DNA of 34,627 nt from Paracoccaceae bacterium (GTDB lineage: Bacteria; Pseudomonadota; Alphaproteobacteria; Rhodobacterales; Rhodobacteraceae). The DNA lies in NCBI GenBank assembly GCA_016937725.1, contig JAFGVZ010000133.1, forward strand, positions 1 to 34,627, in the 5' to 3' direction. The notes beneath the pieces were generated by a model that searched no databases, was not told the origin of the DNA, and saw only the letters and a list, made by a program, of their open reading frames with translations. Made by a program: the position numbers and the translations under genes. This document shows, one piece after another, positions 24,541 to 32,430 of this stretch (position 1 is the first letter of the stretch; each line of letters opens with the position of its first letter).

Positions 24541-25503
24541 CTAGAGCGCGACCTCTATCGCCGTGCCATTGGCGCGTGCCAGATCGACTGCCTTAGACGC
24601 TACGGCAATGTCCTGCAAGCCAACGCCGGTGCCATCGAACAGCGTGATTTCATCGACACTGCTGCGCCCCGCATGCGTGCCATTGATAACCGCACCGATG
24701 GGGGTGATATCCTCTGCCGTGATCAACCCTTGGGCAATCGCATGCTGCGCCTCGCCAATGGTGATGGATTGCGCGACCTCGTCGGTGAACACGGTCGCGC
24801 GCACCAGAAGCGCCGGTTCCACCTCTTGCTTGCCGATCGTGTCGGTGCCCATGCAAGCAATATGCGTGCCGGGACGGACATGCGCATCCATCAGGCTGGC
24901 GGCGGGGCTGGATGTGATTGTGATGATCACATCTGCCTGCGCGCCCAGATCTTCCAGGCTTACTTCCTCGAAAGGCAGCCCTTCTTCGGCCACGGCGGCG
25001 GCCAAACGGTCCATCATGTCGGGGTGGTAGTTCCACGCCACGACCTTTTCAAATTTACGCTGGCGCAGGGCTGCGCGCATCTGGAACACCGATTGGTGGC
25101 CCGCACCGATCATGCCCAAAACCGATGCGTCGGGCCGCGACAGATGCGCAATGGAAATGGCGGAGGCCGCCGCCGTGCGCAAAGCTGTCAGCAGGTTGCC
25201 GCCCACGGCCGCTTGCAAAATGCCCGTGTCGGGGTCGAACAGGAACACCGTGGATTGGTGGTTGATGATGCCTTTCGCGGCATTGCCGGGGAAATACCCC
25301 CCAGCCTTCACACCCAACTGGCCACCGGCGCGGTCCAGACCGGATTTGAAGCCATATTGCCGCCCTTCGCCCAGCGCCTCGCGCACAACGGGAAAGTTAT
25401 AGGCATCTTCCCGCGCCATGGCGGCAAAGGTGGCTTCAACAGCGTCGAACGCGCTTTGGTCATCGACTAGCCCGCCAATGGCGGATTCGGGCACGATCCA
25501 CAT
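24541..25503 (-). CDS. bhcD: Iminosuccinate reductase BhcD
   Basis: 320 aa ornithine cyclodeaminase/mu-crystallin-fold protein. In the beta-hydroxyaspartate cycle it reduces iminosuccinate to L-aspartate with NADH and so closes the cycle. GIINHQSTVFLFDPDTG (78-94), a Rossmann motif GAGHQS (133-138) and Lys66 in LGVKAGGYFP fit the fold. Its position after bhcA, bhcB and bhcC identifies it among many family paralogues. AGGAGG 8 nt upstream supports the start. A 120-bp gap with two palindromic repeats separates it from bhcC. Confidence 0.93.
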   Translation of the reverse strand: MWIVPESAIGGLVDDQSAFDAVEATFAAMAREDAYNFPVVREALGEGRQYGFKSGLDRAGGQLGVKAGGYFPGNAAKGIINHQSTVFLFDPDTGILQAAVGGNLLTALRTAAASAISIAHLSRPDASVLGMIGAGHQSVFQMRAALRQRKFEKVVAWNYHPDMMDRLAAAVAEEGLPFEEVSLEDLGAQADVIITITSSPAASLMDAHVRPGTHIACMGTDTIGKQEVEPALLVRATVFTDEVAQSITIGEAQHAIAQGLITAEDITPIGAVINGTHAGRSSVDEITLFDGTGVGLQDIAVASKAVDLARANGTAIEVAL

Positions 25504-25540
25504 GGGACAGCCTCCTGTAAGTTCTGTTCGCAGAGGAAGA

Positions 25541-25562
25541 GGCCCCGGATCAAGTCCGGGGC
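25541..25562. repeat. Palindromic repeat copy 1 in the bhcC-bhcD gap
   Basis: GCCCCGGA/TCCGGGGC is a perfect 8-bp stem (25542-25562) with loop TCAAG. On the minus strand the core reads CCGGACTTGATCCGG, like palindromes scattered widely in alphaproteobacterial genomes. It faces copy 2 in the opposite orientation, and the pair resembles a mosaic REP element. No T-run follows, so it is not a standard terminator. Confidence 0.8.
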
Positions 25563-25579
25563 GCGGAGAGAGAGTGCTC

Positions 25580-25604
25580 AGGCTCCGGACCTGATCCGGA
25601 GCCT
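25580..25604. repeat. Palindromic repeat copy 2 in the bhcC-bhcD gap
   Basis: AGGCTCCGGA/TCCGGAGCCT is a perfect 10-bp stem with loop CCTGA. It is the inverted version of copy 1, with 19 of 22 aligned bases equal. One stem pair differs by a compensating change (C-G at 25544/25560 against T-A at 25584/25600), which suggests that pairing matters. A third relative lies at 1861-1886. Confidence 0.8.
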
Positions 25605-25623
25605 CGCGGTCATCTGGGCCGGG

Positions 25624-26787
25624 TTAGTATGCCTTGCCGCGCGCGCTGACGGGCCAGACGGTTTCGACCTTGCCATTCCGCACGCCGACATACCAGTCGT
25701 GCACGTTGCAGGTCGGGTCGCAATGGCCGGGTACCAGTTTCAGCTTGTCGCCCACTTTCAGCACACCTTCTGGGTCCGCGACCACGCCATGCTCGTCCGA
25801 GCATTTGACGTATTTCACATCGTCACGGCCATAAATCACCGGCAGGCCGCTATCGACCGATTGCGCTTTCAAACCGGCATCGACAATCGCTTTGTCGGCT
25901 TTTGCGTGGCTCATGACCGAGGTCAGGATGAACAGCGCATTCTCCCACTCGCTCTGGTCAATGCGCTTGCCGTCCTTGTCGAGGATGCGACCATAATCGG
26001 CATCCATGAACGCGTAGGAACCGCACTGAAGCTCGTTATACACGCCCGAATTCGATTCGAAGTAATACGACCCGGTGCCACCGCCGCCGACGATGTCGCA
26101 TTCCAGCCCTTCGGCCTTCAGACCCTCGACCGCGTCACGCACCATCCCGATGGCGATATCGACCTTGGCCTTGCGCTCGTCGTAGCTGTCCATGTGCTGC
26201 ATCGCGCCCTGATAGGCTTGGATGCCCGCAAATTTCAGACCCTCAGCGGCATCCACCGCCTTGGCAATCTCGATCACGGCTTCGGTGGTTGTCACACCGC
26301 AGCGGCCCGCGCCGCAGTCAATCTCGACCAAGCATTCGATCTGTGTGCCATGCTTGACCGCCGCCGCCGACAGGTCGGCCACATTGGTCACGTCATCCAG
26401 ACAGCAGATCGCGCGCGCGCCCAGTTTCGGGATGCGCGCCAAACGGTCGATCTTGGCCGGGTCGCGCACTTGGTTCGAGACCAACACGTCCTTGATGCCG
26501 CCACGTGCGAAAACTTCCGCTTCGGACACCTTCTGGCAGCAAACGCCACAAGCGCCGCCAAGCGACTCTTGCAGCTTGGCCACATCCACGGATTTGTGCA
26601 TCTTGCCATGCACGCGGTGACGCATGCCGTGTTCGCGGGCATAGTCGCCCATTTTCTTGATGTTGCGCTCCAGCGCGTCCAGGTCCAGCACTAGGCAGGG
26701 CGTCTGGATATCCGCTTCGTCCATCCCCGGCAGCGCGGGAACGTCAAAGCCAACTTCAAGCCCTTCGAATTTCGTCGGTGCGTTCAT
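25624..26787 (-). CDS. bhcC: beta-hydroxyaspartate aldolase BhcC
   Basis: 387 aa PLP enzyme of the D-threonine aldolase/D-serine dehydratase fold-III group. It condenses glycine and glyoxylate to (2R,3S)-beta-hydroxyaspartate. The PLP lysine is probably Lys62 in HRVHGKMHKS, the counterpart of RPHxKTHK. VGGGGTGSYY is a phosphate-binding loop. The C-terminal PGHCDPTCN holds His355 and Asp357, likely metal ligands as in D-threonine aldolase. It would be misnamed D-threonine or D-serine dehydratase without context. AGGGG lies upstream of the start, 22 bp after the bhcB stop. Confidence 0.94.
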   Translation of the reverse strand: MNAPTKFEGLEVGFDVPALPGMDEADIQTPCLVLDLDALERNIKKMGDYAREHGMRHRVHGKMHKSVDVAKLQESLGGACGVCCQKVSEAEVFARGGIKDVLVSNQVRDPAKIDRLARIPKLGARAICCLDDVTNVADLSAAAVKHGTQIECLVEIDCGAGRCGVTTTEAVIEIAKAVDAAEGLKFAGIQAYQGAMQHMDSYDERKAKVDIAIGMVRDAVEGLKAEGLECDIVGGGGTGSYYFESNSGVYNELQCGSYAFMDADYGRILDKDGKRIDQSEWENALFILTSVMSHAKADKAIVDAGLKAQSVDSGLPVIYGRDDVKYVKCSDEHGVVADPEGVLKVGDKLKLVPGHCDPTCNVHDWYVGVRNGKVETVWPVSARGKAY

Positions 26788-26809
26788 TTTGTTTACCCCT
26801 GTTGTTCGG

Positions 26810-27781
26810 TCAACCTGCCATCCAAGGCAGCTTGTCCAGATCCACGTTGCCCCCCGTCACGATCACGCCGACACGTTTGCCGCGGAACACTTCGGGGTTC
26901 TTTATGATGGTCGCCAGCGGCACAGCGCAGGACGGTTCCATCACGATTTTCATGCGCGCCCAAGTCAGGCGCATCGCGTCGATGATTTCCTCTTCCGTCG
27001 CGGTCAGGATATCGGTCACATTGTTCGACACAAAATGCCACGTGTTTTCTTTCAGCGGCACTTTCAACCCATCGGCGATGGTATTGGGAGAATCGTCTGC
27101 AATGATATGTCCTGCCTTGAAGCTGCGATAGGCGTCGTCCGCCTGTTCGGGTTCTGCGGCATAGATCTCGACATGCGGCGCGATGTTGGACAGCGTCAGG
27201 CAGCAGCCCGACACCATGCCACCGCCGCCGATGGGCGCGATCACGGCATCCAGCCCCTCGACCTGTTCCATCAATTCGCGCGAGCAGGTGGCTTGGCCTG
27301 CGATCACGCGCGGGTCATTATAGGGATGCACGAAATCCGCCCCGGTGCGCGCCTGCACTTCGGCAAAGACCGCTTCGCGCGAGGTGGTCGACGGTTCGCA
27401 TTCGGTAATCGTGCCACCATAGCCGATCACAGCGTCTTTCTTGGCCTGCGGCGCGGTGCGCGGCATGACCACATGGCACGGAATGCCCCGACGCCCGGCC
27501 GCATAGCTGAGCGACAAGGCATGGTTGCCACTGGAATGGGTAGCAACGCCAAGGGCGGCTTCCTCATCGCTCAGGCCGAACACGGCGTTCGACGCGCCGC
27601 GCACCTTGAAGGCACCGGCTTTCTGGAAATTCTCGCATTTGAAGAACAGGTCTGCCCCGGTCAACTTGTTCATGAATTCCGAGGTCAGGATCGGTGTGCG
27701 ATGGATATAGGGCTTGATCCGTTCATGCGCGGCGATCACGTCATCGAATGTCGGAAGCGGTCTTTCGGCTTGGTCTTTCAT
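26810..27781 (-). CDS. bhcB: beta-hydroxyaspartate dehydratase BhcB
   Basis: 323 aa fold-II PLP enzyme of the serine/threonine dehydratase and serine racemase group. It removes water from beta-hydroxyaspartate to give iminosuccinate. Lys59 in FQKAGAFKVRGA binds PLP. SSGNHALSLSYAAGRRG and the glycine loop PIGGGGMVSG bind the cofactor. I start it at the ATG at 27781, which has AGGGGGTG upstream. A frame extension to 27826 would run into the stem between bhcA and bhcB. It follows bhcA by 69 bp. Confidence 0.95.
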   Translation of the reverse strand: MKDQAERPLPTFDDVIAAHERIKPYIHRTPILTSEFMNKLTGADLFFKCENFQKAGAFKVRGASNAVFGLSDEEAALGVATHSSGNHALSLSYAAGRRGIPCHVVMPRTAPQAKKDAVIGYGGTITECEPSTTSREAVFAEVQARTGADFVHPYNDPRVIAGQATCSRELMEQVEGLDAVIAPIGGGGMVSGCCLTLSNIAPHVEIYAAEPEQADDAYRSFKAGHIIADDSPNTIADGLKVPLKENTWHFVSNNVTDILTATEEEIIDAMRLTWARMKIVMEPSCAVPLATIIKNPEVFRGKRVGVIVTGGNVDLDKLPWMAG

Positions 27782-27803
27782 GTCACCCCCTGATGTTGCG
27801 AGG

Positions 27804-27840
27804 CCAGTGGTAGCAGGCGGTTTCACCTTGCCACCACTGG
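27804..27840 (-). other. Intercistronic stem-loop between bhcA and bhcB
   Basis: On the minus strand CCAGTGGTGGCA pairs with TGCTACCACTGG over 12 bp with one G-U pair and a 13-nt loop. It lies between the bhcA stop and the bhcB ribosome site, without a T-run. It may protect the upstream mRNA or tune bhcB translation, a function inferred from place only. Confidence 0.6.
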
Positions 27841-27850
27841 CGATGTATCT

Positions 27851-29041
27851 TTAGGCAGCCTTGGCGATTGCTTCTGCGGTTGTGCCACGAAGATAGTCCT
27901 GCGCGGCGGCAACGCCACTGCCAAGCTTCACGGGCCAGCCCAGATCGGCCATACACATTTCGGCCGTGGCCAGACCTGCCAGCAGCATGGCATCTGTCAG
28001 GCTGCCCAGATGGCCAATACGGAACAGCTTACCCGAAACTTCGCCCAAGCCAACACCGAAGGCCACGCCGTATTTGCTGGCGGACAGCGTGACAAGGTCG
28101 GTGCCGTTGAAGCCTTCGGGGGCCATGACTGCGCTGACAGTGTCGGAATACAGCTCCGGCCGTGCGGCACAAAGCTTCAGCCCCCAACCGCCCGCAGCGC
28201 GGCGCGTCGCCTCTGCCAAGCGGTGATGACGGGCATAGACATTGTCCAAGCCTTCCGCTTTCAGCATGGCGATGCTGGCGGCCAGACCGTTGATCAGGCC
28301 GACGGGCGGCGTATAGGGGTAGCCCCCAGCCGCATAGCCTTTCAGCATATCGCCGAAATCGAAGAAAGTGCGCGGCAGTTTCGCGGTGTCGCGTGCCGCC
28401 AGCGCCTTGGGCGAGATTCCCAGAATGGCTAGGCCAGCAGGCAGCATGAACCCCTTTTGCGAGCCCGCGACCGCGATATCGACGCCCCAAGCGTCCATAT
28501 GAAACGGCATGGAGGCTATCGAGCTGACGCCATCGACCATGAACAGTGCCGGGTGACCAGCCTTGTCCATCGCGGCGCGCAGCGCGCCAATGTCAGAGCG
28601 CACGCCGGTTGCGGTCTCGTTGTGCGTGGCCAGAACGGCCTTGATGGAATGATCCTTGTCGGCAGCCAGCGCCGCGCCCATGGCGTCTGCCGGGCAGCCT
28701 TCGCCCCATGGGGCTTCGATGATCTGCACGTCCAGGCCATGACGTTGGCACAGGTCAATCCAGCGGTGGCTGAACATACCGTGGCGTGCGGCCAGAACCT
28801 TGTCACCCGGCGACAGCGTGTTGCTGATCGCGGCTTCCCAGCCACCCGTGCCGGTCGAGGGCAGGATGATCACCTCTCCCGCGCTCATGCCAAGCACTTC
28901 TTTCACACCCGCAACGGCGGGCTTGAACACCGCCGCGAAAGCAGGCGAACGGTGGTCGATTGTTGGCATGTCACAAGCCTTGCGCAGGCTTTCGGGCATG
29001 TTGGTCGGGCCGGGAATAAAAACCGGGTTTTGCAAGGACAT
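27851..29041 (-). CDS. bhcA: Aspartate-glyoxylate aminotransferase BhcA
   Basis: 396 aa class V (fold-I) PLP aminotransferase. It transfers the amino group of aspartate to glyoxylate, giving oxaloacetate and glycine. The N-terminus FIPGPTNMPESLRKA is typical of serine/alanine-glyoxylate aminotransferases. LPSTGTGGWEAAISN is the cofactor-phosphate loop, VDGVSSIAS holds the PLP aspartate and Lys196 in AGSQKGFMLPAG forms the Schiff base. GGAGGGG upstream supports the start. It is the first gene of bhcABCD and is divergent from bhcR, with 169 bp between starts. Sequence alone would only give serine-glyoxylate aminotransferase; the neighbours make it BhcA. Confidence 0.95.
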   Translation of the reverse strand: MSLQNPVFIPGPTNMPESLRKACDMPTIDHRSPAFAAVFKPAVAGVKEVLGMSAGEVIILPSTGTGGWEAAISNTLSPGDKVLAARHGMFSHRWIDLCQRHGLDVQIIEAPWGEGCPADAMGAALAADKDHSIKAVLATHNETATGVRSDIGALRAAMDKAGHPALFMVDGVSSIASMPFHMDAWGVDIAVAGSQKGFMLPAGLAILGISPKALAARDTAKLPRTFFDFGDMLKGYAAGGYPYTPPVGLINGLAASIAMLKAEGLDNVYARHHRLAEATRRAAGGWGLKLCAARPELYSDTVSAVMAPEGFNGTDLVTLSASKYGVAFGVGLGEVSGKLFRIGHLGSLTDAMLLAGLATAEMCMADLGWPVKLGSGVAAAQDYLRGTTAEAIAKAA

Positions 29042-29210
29042 CTGATCCCCTCCATTTTGTTGAGGCTGTCATCACACCTTTACAGACATTTTTCAATTTT
29101 TTTGAAAAATTATTGCCATACGTGAAAAAAGCCGATTTTATGTTATCTATCAGTGGGTAAGGTTTTTCACTCTGCTTTCTGCGCTGCGGCACTATGAAAA
29201 AAGGTGGACT
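29042..29210. promoter_or_regulatory. bhcA-bhcR divergent regulatory region with five TGAAAAA half-sites
   Basis: An AT-rich stretch in a GC-rich genome. TGAAAAA or its reverse TTTTTCA occurs at 29089-29095, 29103-29109, 29123-29129, 29163-29169 and 29195-29201. The first two form a perfect 9-bp inverted repeat (ATTTTTCAA and TTGAAAAAT, 29088-29110) with a 5-bp T spacer. The third and fourth form an 8-bp inverted pair GTGAAAAA/TTTTTCAC with a 33-bp spacer. BhcR is the obvious candidate binder. A possible bhcR promoter is TTGCCA (29113) with TTTTAT 17 bp later. The ribosome sites of both genes lie at the two ends. Confidence 0.7.
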
Positions 29211-30038
29211 ATGACACAAATTTCCCGGCGGGGGCGACCCCGCGCCTTCCAAGACAAGACCGCCCAAAACACCATTCAATCCTTGGATCGGGCCATGGCG
29301 ATTCTGGAACATTTGTCGCGCTCCGAAGGCATGACCTTGTCCAACCTTGCCACCGCCTGCGGGCAGTCCACAGCGACGGTCTACCGTGTGCTGGTTACGC
29401 TGCAACAGCGCGACATGGTCGATCTGGACCCGGCGGGACAGGTTTGGCATGTGGGGGTTGGGACGTTTCGGGCAGGCACATCTTTTCTGCGCCGCACCTC
29501 GCTTGTGGAACGCGCGCGCGCGCCCATGCAGGCGCTCATGCGCGACAGCGGCGAAACCGCCAATCTGGGTGTGGAACAAAAGGACGAGGTTCTGTTCCTG
29601 ACACAGGTCGAAACCCACCAAGCGATTCGCGCCTTCTTTCCCCCCGGCACCATCGGCCCCATGCATGTGTCGGGCATTGGCAAGGCGCTGCTGGCTTGGT
29701 TCGACGATGCGCGCGTGGTGCAGGTGGTCGAACGGCGCGGTTTGCAAGCCTTCACGCCCGCCTCGCTGACCACGCTTAGCGATCTGCGCGCCGATTGCGC
29801 CCAGACGCGGGCGCGCGGTTTCGCCTTTGACGATGAGGAACGCGCGATCGGCATGCGCTGCATCGCCGCGCCCATTTTCAACCCTTATGGCGAACCGGTC
29901 GCGGGTGTGTCTGTCTCTGGCCCGGCCTTTCGTCTGGACAAGGACAATTTGGACCGGATCGGCGCGCTTGTGGTGCAGACCGCCGCGCAAATCACAGCGG
30001 CAACAGGGGGTGTGGTGCCCGTGGCGAAAGCGGTTTGA
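29211..30038 (+). CDS. bhcR: IclR-family regulator BhcR
   Basis: 275 aa. An N-terminal winged helix (about 22-75) includes LSNLATACGQSTATVYRVL. The C-terminal IclR ligand domain carries the family blocks LGVEQKDEVLFL, GPMHVSGIGKALLAWF, ARGFAFDDEERAIGMRCIAAPI and VSVSGPAFRL. In Paracoccus denitrificans BhcR controls the bhc operon and responds to glyoxylate. The same effector is likely here. AAGGTGG precedes the start. It is divergent from bhcA and probably binds the repeated half-sites between them. Confidence 0.94.
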   Translation: MTQISRRGRPRAFQDKTAQNTIQSLDRAMAILEHLSRSEGMTLSNLATACGQSTATVYRVLVTLQQRDMVDLDPAGQVWHVGVGTFRAGTSFLRRTSLVERARAPMQALMRDSGETANLGVEQKDEVLFLTQVETHQAIRAFFPPGTIGPMHVSGIGKALLAWFDDARVVQVVERRGLQAFTPASLTTLSDLRADCAQTRARGFAFDDEERAIGMRCIAAPIFNPYGEPVAGVSVSGPAFRLDKDNLDRIGALVVQTAAQITAATGGVVPVAKAV

Positions 30039-30120
30039 CATACCCGACTTTTTTTGTCATCTTTATTTCAGAGCCAGCCGCGAGGTCAGCCAACCCCGTT
30101 TCTGACCCATGAGAGATGCC

Positions 30121-30282
30121 ATGAACGCCTATACCCGCTTCGTTCCCGAAACCGAACCTTCCGCCCCCGTCCATGATGTCTACAGCCTGACACGCGGCGG
30201 CAATCTGGCGCAGATCGTGTTGGATGGGAAAACCTACCATTTGCGCATTACCCGCGCGGGCAAACTGATCCTGACGAAATGA
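30121..30282 (+). CDS. hemP: HemP-family small protein (hemin uptake regulator)
   Basis: 53 aa. VYSLTRGGNLAQIVLDGKTYHLRITRAGKLILTK-type sequence: S.L..GG.L.I.H.G..Y.LR.TR.GKLILTK is the HemP/HmuP family pattern. In other proteobacteria HemP/HmuP is needed for expression of the heme receptor gene. No heme receptor or heme transporter is in this window. I start at 30121 with GAGAG upstream. An in-frame ATG at 30109 has no ribosome site. It lies 82 bp after bhcR and is followed by a strong bidirectional terminator. Confidence 0.85.
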   Translation: MNAYTRFVPETEPSAPVHDVYSLTRGGNLAQIVLDGKTYHLRITRAGKLILTK

Positions 30283-30309
30283 AAACAGGGGCCAAACGGC
30301 CCCCGTTTT
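30282..30309. terminator. Bidirectional terminator between hemP and aapP
   Basis: AAAACAGGGGCC pairs with GGCCCCCGTTTT (one A-C mismatch) around loop AAAC. A GTTTT end on plus and AAAAC on minus give T-rich ends in both directions, suiting the convergent hemP and aapP ends. Confidence 0.85.
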
Positions 30310-30329
30310 GCATTTGAAAGACAGTAATA

Positions 30330-31124
30330 TCAGTGACCCAAAATCTGGCTCAGGAACAGCTTGGTGCGGTCCGATTGTGGGTTGTTGAAGAACTCTTTGG
30401 GTTCATTCTGCTCGACGATCTGGCCTTGATCCATGAAAATCACCCGGTTCGCCACCGCCTGCGCGAAGCCCATTTCATGCGTCACGCACAGCATGGTCAT
30501 GCCCTCTTCAGCAAGGCTGATCATGGTATCCAACACTTCTTTAATCATTTCCGGGTCCAACGCCGACGTGGGTTCATCGAACAACATGATGCGCGGCTTC
30601 ATGCACAGCGAGCGCGCAATCGCCACACGCTGCTGCTGCCCGCCCGACAATTGGCCGGGATACTTGTTCGCCTGTTCGGGGATCTTCACCTTTTCCAGAA
30701 AATGCATGGCCGTTTCCTCGGCCTCGCGCTTGGGAACCTTGCGCACCCAAATGGGCGCAAGGGTGCAGTTTTCCAGAATGGTCAGATGCGGGAACAGGTT
30801 GAAATGCTGGAACACCATCCCGACCTCTGACCGGACCTTGTCGATATTCTTCAGATCGCCCGTCAGCTCGGTGCCATCCACGATAATCTGGCCCGCCTGA
30901 TGCTCTTCCAGCCGGTTGATGCAGCGGATGAGCGTGGACTTGCCCGACCCGGAGGGGCCACAGATCACGATCCGTTCGCCCGCATAGACGGTCATGTTTA
31001 TATCGCGCAGCACGTGGAACGACCCATACCACTTGTTCATGCCGTTGATCTGGATCGCCAGCTCGTCACTGACCTGCATCTTGCTGGTGTCGATATTGCG
31101 TTCTGCGACAGCATTCTCTGACAT
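30330..31124 (-). CDS. aapP: Amino-acid ABC transporter ATP-binding protein (AapP/BztD)
   Basis: 264 aa ATPase of the polar amino-acid group. Walker A is GPSGSGKST (about 56-64), the Q-loop is VFQHFNLFPHLT, the signature is LSGGQQQR, Walker B is IMLFDEPTSALD and the H-loop is CVTHEMGFA. It starts with a polar N-terminal leader before LAIQINGMNKWYGSFHVL. It drives uptake of L-amino acids such as glutamate, glutamine and aspartate in the Aap/Bzt systems. It starts 12 bp after the aapM stop and is the last gene of the operon. Confidence 0.94.
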   Translation of the reverse strand: MSENAVAERNIDTSKMQVSDELAIQINGMNKWYGSFHVLRDINMTVYAGERIVICGPSGSGKSTLIRCINRLEEHQAGQIIVDGTELTGDLKNIDKVRSEVGMVFQHFNLFPHLTILENCTLAPIWVRKVPKREAEETAMHFLEKVKIPEQANKYPGQLSGGQQQRVAIARSLCMKPRIMLFDEPTSALDPEMIKEVLDTMISLAEEGMTMLCVTHEMGFAQAVANRVIFMDQGQIVEQNEPKEFFNNPQSDRTKLFLSQILGH

Positions 31125-31136
31125 TAGACAGATTCC

Positions 31137-32429
31137 TTACCTATGGTCGGTCTTCAGCTTGCGTTCCAGATACATGGAATAGCGCGACATGCTGAAGCAG
31201 AAGATGAAGAACAAGGCCCCGATGAATATGAACAATTCCCAGTAGATGCCGGTCCAAGCCGTGTCGGCGCGGATAGCATTCGACAGCCCAAGCGGGTCCA
31301 GAAGCCCGATGAACACCACCAGCGTGGTATCCTTGAAGAGCGAGATGAAGGTGTTCACGATGCCGGGGATCGAGATTTTCAGCGCCTGCGGCATGATGAT
31401 CAGGCGCTGTGCTTTCCAGTAATCCAGCCCCAGCGCATCCGCCGCCTCATATTGGCCCTTGGGAAGCGCCGCCAGACCGCCGCGAATGACCTCTGCCATA
31501 TAGGCGGCGGCGAAGAGCGTGACCATGATGATGACGCGCAGGATAAGGTCGAAATTCGTGCCCGGCGGCAGAAAATAGTTCAACAGCAGCGACGCGGTGA
31601 ACAGCAGCGTAATCAGCGGCACACCACGGATGAATTCGATGAACACCACGCAAACGGTTTTCACGAACAACATATCCGATTGCCGCCCAAGAGCCAGCAG
31701 GATGCCCAATGGAAGGGACAGCGAAATCCCCGTCACACCGATGGTCAGTGAAATCAGGAAACCGCCAAAGGCTTCTGAGCGCACGAATTCCAACCCGATG
31801 GGTGCGATGGAATACATCACCGCATCGAACGGACCGGCCAGCAAGAACCACCATGCAAGGGCTGCCGCAACCGCGCCAATTACGCTGACCAGTGCTGACA
31901 CTTTGGCCAACAAACGGAAAGCGATGTAGCCCGCCACAAAGCCCAAAAGCGCGGAAATCGGGAACCAGACCGACCCACCCCAAAGCAAGTGATAGCCAAT
32001 GAACGGGAACAACCCCGAGAAATACAGCATCTTGCGCGGCAATTCCGCAAACAGGATCGGTGCCAGCGCCACAAGCAGCAGCAAAAGCGCCAAAACCGGG
32101 CGCCAGTAATGCTCTGGCGGGTAGAAGCCGAACAAAAGCTGATGCCAACGATCGGTAATCACGGCAAAACAGGCACCCGGCGCACCGTCCAGAATTGCGC
32201 GGCATTCGCGCAGCGAATCGGCATTCCAGATGGAATTCAGCAGCCACGGCCCAATAGAGGACACGATGTAGACAACAACCGCCAATGCCAGCAAAGTCAG
32301 AATGCTGTTCAGAACCGACGAGAACAGGTTCTCGCGCAGCCATTTCACAATGCCGCGTTCGGTCACGGGGGGTTCTTGCTGCCCAAGCATGGTCTCGCGC
32401 ACATAGCTGATGGGTTTGGTATCACTCAT
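31137..32429 (-). CDS. aapM: Amino-acid ABC transporter permease (AapM/BztC)
   Basis: 430 aa, longer than usual His/Glu/Gln permeases, as in Aap/Bzt. A hydrophilic N-terminus with WLRENLFSS, several helices and a long insert are followed by the HisM-type domain with EFIRGVPLITLLF and the EAA loop AADALGLDYWKAQRLIIMPQAL. It forms the membrane channel with AapQ. Its start lies 1 bp after the aapQ stop. Confidence 0.94.
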   Translation of the reverse strand: MSDTKPISYVRETMLGQQEPPVTERGIVKWLRENLFSSVLNSILTLLALAVVVYIVSSIGPWLLNSIWNADSLRECRAILDGAPGACFAVITDRWHQLLFGFYPPEHYWRPVLALLLLLVALAPILFAELPRKMLYFSGLFPFIGYHLLWGGSVWFPISALLGFVAGYIAFRLLAKVSALVSVIGAVAAALAWWFLLAGPFDAVMYSIAPIGLEFVRSEAFGGFLISLTIGVTGISLSLPLGILLALGRQSDMLFVKTVCVVFIEFIRGVPLITLLFTASLLLNYFLPPGTNFDLILRVIIMVTLFAAAYMAEVIRGGLAALPKGQYEAADALGLDYWKAQRLIIMPQALKISIPGIVNTFISLFKDTTLVVFIGLLDPLGLSNAIRADTAWTGIYWELFIFIGALFFIFCFSMSRYSMYLERKLKTDHR

Positions 32430-32430
32430 C

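Noticed and set aside
25541..25604. The two stem-loops as intrinsic terminators of bhcABC
   Set aside because: Neither is followed by a T-run on the coding strand, and sequence kinship to each other and to 1861-1886 fits a repeat family better.
24541..30038. The bhc cluster as a previously undescribed pathway
   Set aside because: Gene order and families match the beta-hydroxyaspartate cycle already characterised in Paracoccus denitrificans; only its intergenic elements look new to me.
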